Source of the DNA: Thuidium tamariscinum
Lineage: Eukaryota > Streptophyta > Bryopsida > Hypnales > Thuidiaceae
Length of the DNA: 64,000 nt
NCBI GenBank assembly: GCA_947034885.2
Contig: OX344753.2
Location: forward strand, 29,590,347-29,654,346
Direction of reading: 5' to 3'
In this document: in pieces, positions 24,485-34,729 of the stretch
How the letters are laid out: every line of letters starts with the position of its first letter
How positions within the stretch are numbered: position 1 is the first letter of the stretch
Program-made: the position numbers and the translations under genes
Notes under the pieces: generated by a model
The model's input: only the letters and a program-made list of their open reading frames with translations
The model's database searches: none
Told to the model about the DNA's origin: nothing

Positions 24485-25192
24485 AAACTTGTGATCCGTC
24501 ACACTTTAGACGTAATGCACTGTGAGCGGAACTTTGCTGAGAACCTGTTGAGTACGTTGGTGGGCATGAAAGAGAGTGCAGTAGTTCGTGAGGACATGAA
24601 GGAGGTCGGGTGTAAGAAATCGTTGCACATAAGGAAGAATAAACCTCCCTTGACTGGATTCCATGTACCAAGAGCTCCCTATGTTCTGTCGAAGGAGAAT
24701 AAGAAAAAGTTTTTAGAGAGATTGAGGAACTTCAAATGTCTGACAGGGTATGTATCGAATTTGAAATCCAAGATCGACTCCAATGGAACTATTCATGGCT
24801 TAAAAAGCCATGATTACCATTTGCTAATCCAACAATTGATTCCCGTCTGTCTTAGAGGTTTACTGCCTACTCGACTTCTGAAACCCATAATGCAGGTTAG
24901 TTCTATTTTCAGGAGATTATGCCAGAAGATTGTGGACCCAGTGCAGATGAAGTCTTTGAGTGACGACGTGGCAATAGCGTTATGTTTGTTTGAGAAGGAA
25001 TTTCCTCGAGCTTTTTTTGATGGCATGACCCATTTGCTAGTCCACTTAGTAGAAGAGATAGAATTGTGTGGCCCTGTTCATAACAAATGGATGTACCCAT
25101 TGGAAAGGTATATGAAGTACATGAAGTCATATGTTCGTAACAAGGCAAAGCCAGAAGCAGGGTTGTCTTGTCGAACATATTTTTGGGTTTAG
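24485..25192 (+). pseudogene. Tnp2 C-terminal exon with DUF4218
   Basis: It opens after TGTGTACAG with KLVIRHTLDVMHCERN, the standard continuation of LPYWD in Tnp2. Next come PRAPYVLSKENKKKF, GLKSHDYHLLIQQLIPVCLR and the DUF4218 hallmark FFDGMTHLLVHLVEEIELCG, then GPVHNKWMYPLERYMKYMK and YVRNKAKPEAG. The frame then ends early (25,190), where in relatives the protein runs on. The following 330 bp look like inserted DNA before Tnp2-like coding resumes. Confidence 0.88.
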
Positions 25193-25522
25193 GTGTCGTG
25201 TACGACGTCCAACGTCGCGTGTCACGGTGACAACTTGTTACAAAGGGCGTCCCACCTCGTCGCGAAAGTCCATTTTCAACAGCTCAAAAAAATGAAAATC
25301 TTACTATTACTATGAACCTAAATGAAGAATGTAATATGTATTCATAAAATTGAAACACTTAATTGAAACCCAACTTATATATGTCAAAATTTTAAATTTC
25401 TAATGATTTTGTTTTAAGTCAACTTGATTTTTAGTCAATAAGACGTTACGAGGGCTCTACTAGACGTTGCGTGACGTTTGTTTGTCGCGATGTCGCAATG
25501 TCCGGCAGAACAACCCTGGCCA
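25193..25522. other. insert-like spacer inside the Tnp2 gene
   Basis: AT-rich DNA with GC-rich edges (GACGTCCAACGTCGCGTGTC on the left, AGACGTTGCGTGACG on the right). It interrupts the Tnp2 frame between the DUF4218 part and codons 25,525-25,755 (ATGTAMEVALGLSTEYILES). The edges are loosely inverted (AACGTC and GACGTT words). A small MITE-like insert is possible but I cannot fix ends or a target duplication. Confidence 0.35.
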
Positions 25523-25524
25523 GA

Positions 25525-25755
25525 AGGATGTATGGCGACGGGAACAGCAATGGAAGTTGCTCTGGGGCTTTCGACGGAATATATTCTAGAAAGCGAGAGC
25601 ACTACGTAGCGTGTTTGGGATGCGCAAGAAGAACTAGGAGACTCCGGGGAGGTGACATGCAGTGCTTACAGAATTCGGAATCTCTCAATGCAAGAATGTG
25701 ATTGGGCACATTCTTGTATGTTGAGTAACTCGAAATGCCTTGACGACCTGCGAAA
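25525..25755 (+). pseudogene. Tnp2 link segment between DUF4218 and DUF4216
   Basis: Codons give GLSTEYILESES, a stop, then RVWDAQEELGDSG, YRIRNLSMQECDWAHSY and LDDLRK before a GTGAG donor. Position and direction fit the part of Tnp2 proteins between the DUF4218 and DUF4216 domains. One in-frame stop is seen. Confidence 0.5.
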
Positions 25756-25949
25756 GTGAGTTTAAAATTCGATGCATTTTATGTATGCACTTGATTTTTT
25801 TTTCCTTAATTTCCAGATAATAACTAATGAAATGTATTTCTTTGAAAATGAAGGCAGCACTAGTTGTAAAAAAACTGAACAAAATAATTGGACAGGGACG
25901 GTCTTCTGATAATGTACTGTTTGTGCCGCTTCTGTTGATTCTTTGTCAG

Positions 25950-26853
25950 TGTCCACAAGAGACTGTATGTGGAGGTCAAAAGTGCTAGAGCAGCTTACAG
26001 GCGCGGAGTGCATCCAAGGCAAAGAAGGCGCATGGAGTACCCACCACATCTGAATGTTGTTCCAGGGTTCTCGGAGTGGTTAAACAATGTTGTCCAAGCA
26101 GGACATGAAGAATTTGATGACGACATAGTAGATTTGTCAATACGACCTAGTTTAAGGGCTAGATCATTCAAGTCAATGAAAGCTTATGGAATGCATTTGA
26201 GGGTTCAGTCTGCAGAAGTGAATATGGTTACTGCTAACTCCGGTGTCTCAATCACATGCGAAACTATTCAGAGGAGTGGCCTCTCTGATCAAAATACCGT
26301 TTGTGGAGAAGTCACTTATTATGGGGAGGTTCTAGAGATTCTGGAATTGGATTACGGTCGCTTGAAACCCGTAGTCATGTTATGCAACTGGGTCCATCCG
26401 ATTTAGAGAGGCTCGACAGCATGCTTGAAGAAGGATGCATATGGTTACACATTGGTGAAACTGCGGAATAGCATGTGGAGGTCAAGCCATTCATTTGTTT
26501 TCCCACTTCAAGTTTCTTAGATTTTTTTCTTCAAATGTACCGAGGAGCAGGAGTGGTCAAATGTCTTGCATGCTAATCCTCAATGCAGTCGAATTTCACC
26601 TGAGGTAGACATGGACTACACAGATGCAGTAATGGACGTAGACAGCAGTGTCCTCGAGCATGACAACTATGAAGTGGACCATTCTGACGACGAAGTTGAA
26701 GATGAAAATGGTGATCCTAGGGGGGAGAATTTGACAGAGGAGGCTTTCATAGCAGTTCAATTCGCTGTAGCTACTGGAAGGCGTGAAGAGGAGGACGAAA
26801 TTTCTGACGATGACAGTGTATTGCAGTTCGGAGAAGACGAGGATGAACCTTAG
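25950..26853 (+). pseudogene. Tnp2 C-terminal part with DUF4216 and acidic tail
   Basis: After a TTTGTCAG acceptor the frame reads VHKRLYVEVKSARAAYR and PHLNVVPGFSEWL. The DUF4216 pattern follows: LSIRPSLRARSFKSMKAYGM, NSGVSITCET, VTYYGEVLEILELDYG and LKPVVMLCNWV. A stop comes after CNWVHPI. Further codons (DAYGYTLVKLRNSMW and QEWSNVLHANPQ) match the usual next part of the protein, and the end is a strongly acidic tail (EEEDEISDDDS, EDEDEP). DUF4216 and the acidic end are standard for plant Tnp2 proteins. At least two stops interrupt it. Confidence 0.8.
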
Positions 26854-28867
26854 CAACCATGACATTGCACATGCCTTGCTGTCCTCGAGTTCAAGTGAAT
26901 GCGCTTGTCAAAGGGGGGTGGATAGGAGATGTCGAAGGGTGGTGCAGATTCGAAAGTGGAATCGATTCTCAGATGTTGTCATGGGCAACCGTTTCTTGAG
27001 AGTGTGACTTCAACTGGAAATGCCGAGAAGTGAATGTGGCAGTTTAGAATTGAATGAAGTGCCCTTTTGCGATGTTATGTTTTAAGGTGTACATGATTTT
27101 CAAGAATCGTGTATTAGTGAAGGCATAGAAGCTCATGTCATCGGACAGTAAGGCAGGTGTTTACTGCAGTTGTTCTTGTCGAAGAATTGCAGGACTATTG
27201 AGTGTGGCTACCGATGTGGCAGCATATGAAGAGTTGTGGAATACGCAGCACTGTTAGCCGTTATTCAGTTCCAATGAAAGGTACATGTCCTCATATTTTT
27301 ATAGAAACCGTTTGTCATGATAAGAGGAATTCGAGAAATGAATAGTTGGGTCAGAACCATGGGAACGCGGTTTGCAACTGCCGAAAAGTTTCGTGGAGAA
27401 TGTTTTCCACTTCCAAGGTCTGCCAAGATGTGAAAGGGAAGTCATACTTCAGAAGGGACATGCGTCTTGTTCTGTGGTGTTCAAATTTCTAGAGGTACTG
27501 AAGTTGATTTTAGAATTGTCATCAGTGCTATGCATGTGTGGCGACCGAGATTGTACTGATGCCATGGAAACGTGAGGTCAGCCCCAAAGTTGACGGCTTC
27601 TAAGCTGAAGAGGGGACTGCGAATACGAAGTGAGTGCGTCTTGTGTCTATGTGTCCGGTTTGTGAAGTAGGTAGTGCTCTTTTCTTCCTAGTCCACTAGT
27701 GGCTAGGCCTTGTACTCTTACTTTGTGCAATGAAATTCCATGTCATTTGTGTTCAAAATATATATATAAAGATATGTGAAGTGAATTCATGAAATACATG
27801 TACAGTAGAAAAGAATTACCAAGGAGAACGGAGAAGTGAGGAGCTGAAGAAGAACCTGAATGTTTTCAATGTGTTGTTATGAAATCACAAGTTGTAATGT
27901 ATAACTCTGTCTCATGGTCATGAAGTTATTTGTCATTTGTGAGGAGAATAATCCCGGTATAGTGTTCCACACATTTCAGCATGAACTTAAATTTTTTTTT
28001 AATTCAGCAAGTGAAAACGGGGAACTTTGAATTCGATGAGTTCAACGTAGGTGGTGGGATTGGACTGAGAAGTTGAAGTCGCTAAATCTGGGATCATAGA
28101 AGCAAAAGATTCCACTCCCTGCCGGAGAGACTGGATTTGTACCTCGAAGGTAGCCAAGGAGAACTCACCCCCGTTTTGCCCCAGTGAAGAATAGGTTCAC
28201 TGACTGTCCCCCGATTGTGCGCCATATTTTTCAGATTGTATTCACTCCTCCCAAGTAAGTGAGGGCCTCCAATTCTATATATGAATTAAGAGTTTGCAAA
28301 AAATAACATTTGTGAGAAATAAAAAATTCCAGGGTTTGCTCTGGCGGGGCAGTGAGGGGGTGAAATCATCGTGCCCCAGCTGCAGTGAAAGTTCAATCAG
28401 CATTTTCTCTGGTTTTTAAATTATTAATTGGCCCTTTATCCATCGGAGTTCGAGTAAACCGAGGCCGTCACTGTTCTAAAAGTACCGCTGGATGTGGAAG
28501 ACCATGCCATTCATTTAAATTCAAAAGCAATATAGCTCGTTCGTTTGTTGTGTCAGCTAGGAAGAAGACAATACTGTTATACGTCAACATCTGACAAACA
28601 CAAACAAGTGGCACTCTTAGTACATATGCGGAGTTCAAAATTCCCGTTAAATAAATATTTGGAAATTCAGAGCTGGAGAAATTTTCAGTCCGATCATGCA
28701 AAAAGCGTTTACAGTAACAGCCCATGTATAACCCTATCGCTAAATATGTGCGGTGGGCAGAGGCCTTGACCGAAAATCTCCAGTTGACTAATCATTCTCA
28801 TTGAACGAGACCTTCTAGTACTTGGTCACGTAATTCAGCACTTCTTTACTGAACAGACCTCCTGAAA
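26854..28867. other. 3' region of CACTA 1, non-coding
   Basis: About 2 kb between the Tnp2 end and the right terminus. It contains no further gene that I can support. It should include the Tnp2 3' untranslated part and the subterminal transposase-binding sites. A short run of TATATATA lies near 27,765. Confidence 0.5.
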
Positions 28868-28888
28868 ACACCCCTTCCTGTGGTAGTG
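28868..28888 (-). repeat. right terminal inverted repeat of CACTA 1
   Basis: Reads ACACCCCTTCCTGTGGTAGTG up to the last base and is followed by TTA. Reverse complemented it starts CACTAC and shares the GGGTGT block with the left end. Confidence 0.9.
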
Positions 28889-28891
28889 TTA

Positions 28892-29902
28892 GGAAAGAAG
28901 GAACAAGACGAGAGGTACTTGAATTATTTTATTTTATTTATCTACAATAGAAGTCAAGGTTGTTCTTGCTAAAGTTTGGTTTAACAATTAAAAGTAGGAA
29001 TGGAAACAAAAGTGGACGGATTGAATTCATTTAAATTTTTTTTGAATGGAAAGAAAGATTATATGTTGCCTAAACTTGGTTCAACATCTAATTGTGAGTA
29101 TAAAAAGAATGGAACTAAAGTAGAGGCATTTTATTCATTCAAATTTATTTCTGTGTATAATAGAAATCAATGTTATTTCATGTTCTAGATATTTATACAA
29201 TTAGTTGTGTAAATAGGTTAAATGGAAAATATTAGATTCATTTAAGTTTTGTCTTCTTTATTGCAATTATGAGAAAGGTTGTGTTTTGTTCAAGATAGGT
29301 TCAACTTTTAATTGAATTCTATTGAGAAGAAAGAACTGAAGTATTGAATTTTATTTTAGAGTGTCTAAGACTTTCCTTTGAAAATTTGAAAAAGAAATAA
29401 TATCCACTTTGACCCACAAGGATTGAGATAATAAAACTATTTGATTAATCCTTTATTCAATCATTAAAAAATTAAATTCTAAATTCCCTTCAACAATATA
29501 AATGCTACATGGAAAGAAAAATGGGGAGAGAGTGCCCTTGGTCCCCATTGTATCATTTTTTAAGACATTCATCCAAAAAAAAAATTCCTCAAGAAGTAAA
29601 AACTCTATTTCAAGATTTTAAGAAATACAACAAAGTCACCTCTTCCTCTCTTCCAAATCCCTCCTTCATGCATTCAATAACTAAATGAACAATCCCTAGG
29701 GAAATAGAATTGTATACCACCCTAAAATAAATGAAGAACAAGGGCCTCCACTATTATTAATTCATTCTTCACACTTTCTAAAGTAAAATAAAGAAATGGT
29801 AAGGGGAAAAAAACCATTCATCCAAATTACTTAAAAAAGCAATGGAAAAAGACGCGCCCTTCACTAAATCCCTTCTAGATTTTACACAATAAATAATTAA
29901 GT
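28892..29902. other. AT-rich intergenic DNA
   Basis: No gene seen. Near 28,975 and 29,070 a loosely repeated pair of phrases occurs (TTGGTTTAACAATT / TTGGTTCAACATCTAATT with AAAGTGGA / AAAGTAGA nearby), suggesting an old tandem duplication of about 95 bp. Confidence 0.45.
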
Positions 29903-30364
29903 AAAACTACTATAAGAGAAAGTAAAAAAAATAACCTACATATCCAAGCTTTGGTATAAATAAATAGAAAGGGCTAAATCACCCTCTAATAACCCCATCC
30001 AAAGCCTTCAACAATCAAATTGAGGAAGAAAAATACAAACAAAAGAACTCTTTTATCCTCCAAGCTCCCAAAGATTCAATTCAAGAATGAAGAATCCAAG
30101 GTCTTGTGAGAAAGAAGATTTGAGGAGTTAGGCCACAAGAGAGAGAAATGCACTTAGCTCTCAAAGGCCTCCACCCTTGTGCAAGTTGTAGTTGGTAGGT
30201 GGAGTTCTTAATGTGCCCATTTGACCGCCATGTACTTGGAGATCTAATCAACCGTGCACAAATGAGCTGCTAGTAATAAATGTGGCCTTTTGGGGGGGCG
30301 GGTTTAGTGAAGAGGAGGAATCCTAAAGCCAAGGCTATTTGAAACACCCACGCACTTTGTTGTC
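29903..30364 (-). repeat. inverted partner of the 12,323-12,786 segment
   Basis: The reverse complement aligns along its full length with the left copy (see there), with scattered substitutions. The two copies flank CACTA 1 but at unequal distances (105 bp on the left, about 1 kb on the right), so they are not the element's ends. Confidence 0.85.
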
Positions 30365-30659
30365 CCATTCTCCGTGAAGTTTAGCCATGGTTCCCATTCC
30401 TTGGTTTGTTTCCTTTGACTTGCCATTGTATTCACAAATAATTTGAAATGCTTTCCCCTTCTCTGTGCTGAATTTAAGAAGATAGAAGATCTAACGGACA
30501 AAGTATTAGTAACATCAGTTAGCACTAATCCATTGATTGAACTGATTTTGACATCACCTCAACAACAAACCAGGGCAATCTGCCACCTAAGTAGACTCAC
30601 AAGGAGCTCAAAATGAATTGAAGTCCAAGAGATAGAGGCCAAGGTGACAAATGTAGGGA

Positions 30660-31420
30660 ATGTAGGGTTCAGGGTTTTCTTTATATACTTGGGGAAGGTA
30701 GGGGCGCGGACTTCACCGTTGTCCTTGTCAACAAGGCGCGGACGTCTTCAGTCCCAAAGTCTATGGCGCGGGTCTGAGAATTTGTGAGTTTTGACGACCA
30801 AAATGCACACCTGAATCCCTGGCATCAGGGCAGGGACGGGAAGTCGGGGCGCGGACTTGAGGGCGGAGAATTTGTGAACTTTGACAACATTCAAAATGCA
30901 CACCTGAATCCCTGGCGTCAGGGCGGGGACGGGAGGTCAGGGCGGGGACGGGAAGTTAGGGCGCGGACTCCACAGAGTGGACCAAAGGGCCAAGAAGTGG
31001 TTGAAACGCATGGCCTTCTTAATTTTCTTAAACATGGTATCCCACTTTTTTCCTCTTTTCCGCTCTTGGAAGATGGTATCCCTTCTTTTCATGGGAAGAG
31101 GGAACCATTAATTGCAGCGACGACCTTCTTTTACATTCCTCATATGTCTCGAAAGACACGACCGCTTTCTTCCATTAATGCTTGTGCTGAATGGGGGGAG
31201 AGGGCACGGATGTAGGAGGCGGTCGTATGGTTTGGCAATTGCCAAAGGTTGAGGAAATTCACAATGAAGGACTAAAGGGCGCGGGCTTCATGTCAGGGCA
31301 TGGACTTGTAGGCGGGGACTGAGATGAGGGCGCGGATGCGACTTCAGGGCGGGGACGCCAGGGCACAGACTTCAAGTCAGGGCGCGGACGTCCTCGTCCA
31401 GCACTTGAGGAGGGTATTTG
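30660..31420. repeat. second GC-rich 'gcgcggac' array
   Basis: GGGCGCGGAC, GGGCGGGGACG and similar words recur more than 15 times. A unit of about 89 bp is duplicated at 30,779 and 30,868: AATTTGTGA, a TTTTGAC or TTTGAC phrase, AAAATGCACACCTGAATCCC, then TGGC.TCAGGGC. On the minus strand a TATA-like box (TATATAAAG, about 30,677-30,686) precedes ACCCTGAACCCTACATTCC, so part of it could be a promoter of an old element. Open frames here reflect GC content. Confidence 0.7.
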
Positions 31421-32400
31421 CAGTGCACTTGGGCATGAGATCTTTGAATTCATCTTTTTCTTGGAGCGGGAGAACCATTAATGTACCCAATTACAACTTG
31501 TTCTAAATTCAGAGAAGACCATGAAAGCAAGATGCCACCATAAAGAGCTCAACAGACTAAGATTTGGAAGATATTTATGGAAGTGCATGTCCCGTTTCTT
31601 GTGTTGCAAGATGTCATTCTTTAGTTCTCCTAACCATTCTACCACTTTGAAGCAAGAAATATTTTATTTCCAAAAAAAAAATACAAATTCTTTGATTTAG
31701 GAAGGTTTAGGAAATACTTAATAAATGTATAGGACATACTTAAACCATATCATTTATACAAAACCTTTGGCCTTGTTGTTTAATAAATGCAATGGTTTTT
31801 TCATGTTGTTTTTAAGAAAAAAAAAAAGATGCCAAAATAAAGAGATCAACAAAAAAAGATTGCAAAGGAACTTCTTGGAAGACTATGTCCCCTTATTTGA
31901 TTTGGAAGATGTCATTGTTTACTTTGTGTATCACTTGAGAACAACTTTGAAGGAAAATATATAAACAAACAAGTCAAAATATTTTGTTGTTCATTTTCAA
32001 CATTACCTCAAGCAAATTCTTATTTTGCGTAAAGGCTACGTTTCATAAATTATACTCAATTTTGCTAAATGTTTAAAGTATTATTGTTTGGCTGAAAGGG
32101 ATTATTTATGAAATGAAAGTTGTTGTTCAATTCTTGTAGACTGATGTTCATCACATTCAATTCTTTAAACAATTGCTATAATTAGGGGATCAATTTTGGT
32201 TTAGAATTTACTAAATCTTACATTCTTTTGGATTTACGTGAACAAATTCATTTTTGGTTTATATTTCGTACAAGGGATTTTTTTTAATGAATTACTATTG
32301 TTTTGTTTGTTTTTTGTTTTTATAAGAAATGGCAAACCATTGCATTAAATGAATACTATTTTGTTTTATTTCAATCACGTAGAAGGGATCCATTTCTACA
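31421..32400. other. AT-rich intergenic DNA
   Basis: No gene is supported. Homopolymer A and T runs are frequent. The DNA becomes similar in wording to the following tandem repeat towards 32,390. Confidence 0.45.
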
Positions 32401-32855
32401 AAATAACTACAAGGGATTCTTTTTGAACAAGAACTTAGATCTTCTATTCTTTTGGATTCACGTGAGGGGAATTCTTTTTGTGGATGCTTGTTACAAATAA
32501 TTTGTGTAGCCTAAGCTATGAGTATCATATTCTTGAATTCACTATTCCTATACAGGGATTCATTTTTGACCATTCTAACTACAAGGGATTCTTTTTGAAC
32601 AAGAACTTAGATCTTCTATTCTTTTGGATTCACGTGAAGGGAATTGTTTTTGTGGATGCTTGTTACAAATAATTTGTGTAGCCTAAGCTATGAGCATCAT
32701 ATTCTTGAATTCACTATTCCTATAAAGGGATTCATTTTTGACCATTCTAACTACAAGGGATTCTTTTTGAACGAGAAGTTAGATCTTCCATTCTTTTGGA
32801 TTCACGTGAAGGGAATTGTTTTTGTGGATGCTTGTTACAAATAATTTTTTAAAAA
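32390..32855 (+). repeat. 173-bp tandem repeat, about 2.7 units
   Basis: Units beginning CTACAAGGGATTCTTTTTGA start near 32,407, 32,579 and 32,751. Inside each are GGATTCACGTGAAGGGAATT, TGTGGATGCTTGTTACAAAT and GCCTAAGCTATGAG. Units are very similar, so the array is fairly young. Frames of about 64 codons repeat with it (LLFFWIHVKGI...DACYK) but have no start context or family match, so I treat it as a satellite. Single decayed words (GGATTCACGT, ACAAGGGAT) spread to both sides, from 32,230 to 33,150. Confidence 0.88.
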
Positions 32856-33900
32856 CTTCCAAGTTCTGTTCCTTAGATTCACGTAGAAGGGAGTCATTTC
32901 TAAATAAAAGGTACAAGAGATCATTCTTTTGAATGAGAACTTTATATTATTTTGGATTCACATGAAAAGATTCACTTTCTTGAATGAATGATAGAATGCA
33001 TTTTTTAAATGAACAAATGAGTTTCATTTCTTCAAATCCATTATTCATAAGCAAGGATTCTTTTTTTTGCATAATAACTACAAGGAATTTTTTGGGAAAA
33101 TGAAAAATTACAAGTTATATTTTGTTCTTAATGTGAAAGGATCCATTTTTATAAATACTTGTTACAATGGATTCTTCCTTAATGAAATGTACAACTTAAA
33201 TTAAAGTAGAAAGGTTGTGAATGGAATCCACAATTAGAAATAATTGCTACAACAAGGTCCACTTAAGGTAACATGAGCCACTATTCTCGTAACCGGTCCT
33301 TTTTTAGGTCTTCTTTTCTAAATATCTCAAATTGTTTATTCAAACTACATCAAAAGCTTGGAGAAGTCTATAGAGGATTATAAGTTGTCTCTAATACTTC
33401 AAACCATTTTTCAAGAAAATAGTCCTAAATACATAAAAAGCAACATAATAGGATGTAACTAGCCCTTTTCTTGTCCTTTTGAGTGCTTTTTTGGATGAAT
33501 ACTGTGAAGTTTTGGATGATTTTCGCACTTCGTCGGTTGTGATGAAGACAGACTGGTTCGACGGATAGCGCGTAACCAGTACACATTAGGGTTGTTTTTG
33601 AAACCGTTGCTGCTCATGGAGGATGCAATGCGTGAGTTTTGTGAACACCAAACTGTAGCTGCAAGACCATTTCCTTCACATTCTGAGTGACTTTGCATGC
33701 GGTTTCGACAGCAGCGGTTGATCTGTGCCGGCAAGCAGCTCAAGGATATCAACTGCAGAAAGAATAAGTGTAAACAAAGCAAGCAGCTCCGCCCCCAAGA
33801 GGTGGTTCAAGTAGAGAGGTGGTGGCCTCGATTAGGCTAGATGATGGAATGCTGTGCATTTGAAAAGGAGCTACTGAGTGCTTGTGAGTGAGCATTTTGA
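32856..33900. other. intergenic DNA upstream of the 33.9-kb transcript start region
   Basis: The first part still holds decayed words of the 173-bp repeat. From about 33,460 the composition becomes balanced and should include the promoter of the following plus-strand gene. A minus-strand 107-codon frame (33,459-33,782) has no family support. Confidence 0.4.
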
Positions 33901-34178
33901 CGGGAGTGCTTGTTTAATTTAGGGTTCAGGCTATTGTAGAGAGAGACAAGAAGCCTGTTTTTGCCTTTCGACGAGAGAGTGACATCGTGTCGTCATTCCT
34001 TGCGATCTCAAACTCTGATTGAGCATTTAGGGTTTTGAAGTTGTATCTTTCAATCACTTCACTGCTGTTTACGCGACGATCTTCCCGTTGCAGTGTCTGT
34101 GCAAAACCTTAACTTGTGTACAGGTGAGTATTGGGATTTCCTAGAGTACTGGTTTAGGGTTTAGAGTTTTGACCATAT
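33900..34178 (+). promoter_or_regulatory. probable 5' leader exon and donor of the host-type gene at 38.5 kb
   Basis: The DNA has leader-like features (TTTAGGGTTCAGG, then pyrimidine-rich stretches) and a strong splice donor, TGTACAG followed by GTGAGTATTGG, at 34,124. The next convincing acceptor on plus outside the inserted element is 38,476, directly before an ATG. I infer that the leader intron received the family A element. Confidence 0.4.
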
Positions 34179-34492
34179 TGTGGCAACCTAGAACTCACCT
34201 AAACAAGTTCTTAAGCAAAATACGGGAAGAGGGATCTATTCAATCCCCATTTTTTTTGTTGTTTCCTTAGTTTTTACGCACAATTAGGACCAAGACCGGA
34301 AACCGGAAAACCCAAGACCGAAAACCCGAAACTACGCTAAGGAACAGCGTAAGAAAACCCGGATTCCGCCCACCTAGCGACCGAGACCGGATAGGCAATG
34401 AGTGGCTACTGAGTCTAGAGATCGTCGGGAACTCTCCCACGTGACCAGACTGGTTTAAACCTAACGGTCAGTAATTAATGCTGGGAGGAAAG

Positions 34493-34499
34493 TATAAAA
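34493..34499 (+). promoter_or_regulatory. TATA-like box of family A copy A
   Basis: TATAAAA in the context GGAAAGTATAAAACCAGG, about 240 bp ahead of the coding region. The same box is kept in copy B (52,574-52,580, minus). Confidence 0.6.
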
Positions 34500-34729
34500 C
34501 CAGGAGAGTAGGGCCAGGTCTTGCCACTTCTTTGCACGTAGTTCGAGAAAGGGTCTTCCGGCTAGAGAGGGAGTATTCGGTCTATAGACAGAGAGAAGGG
34601 ATAGAAAAACTGTCAATCTGGTCTGGTGTAGAGTTGAGCGATTATCACAAAGCCATCTGAGAGATTCTTGAGTGTTGAGGGTTTAGTCAAGTTGGACCGC
34701 GCCTAGATAGTATAGGCGTAAGGCGAGCG

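Larger units (their letters stand above)
12890..28888. mobile_element. CACTA DNA transposon 1, full length, 16 kb
   Basis: The left end reads CACTACAAGGAGAACGGGTG and the right end, reverse complemented, reads CACTACCACAGGAAGGGGTG. The element is flanked by TTA on both sides (12,887-12,889 and 28,889-28,891), the 3-bp target duplication expected for CACTA. Inside are an ORF1 of the Transposase_24 kind on minus (about 13.5-20.7 kb) and a Tnp2 transposase gene on plus (22.1-26.9 kb), so the two genes diverge from a shared region near 20.8-22.1 kb. A 3.66-kb family B element lies inserted at 15,032-18,694. Both genes contain in-frame stops, so the copy is probably not autonomous now, though its ends could still be mobilised in trans. 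Confidence 0.93.

Noticed and set aside
32303-32844. Repeated frames ending in DACYK as a repeat protein gene
   Set aside because: They repeat with the 173-bp DNA unit and each is closed by a stop in the same place. No promoter or start context.
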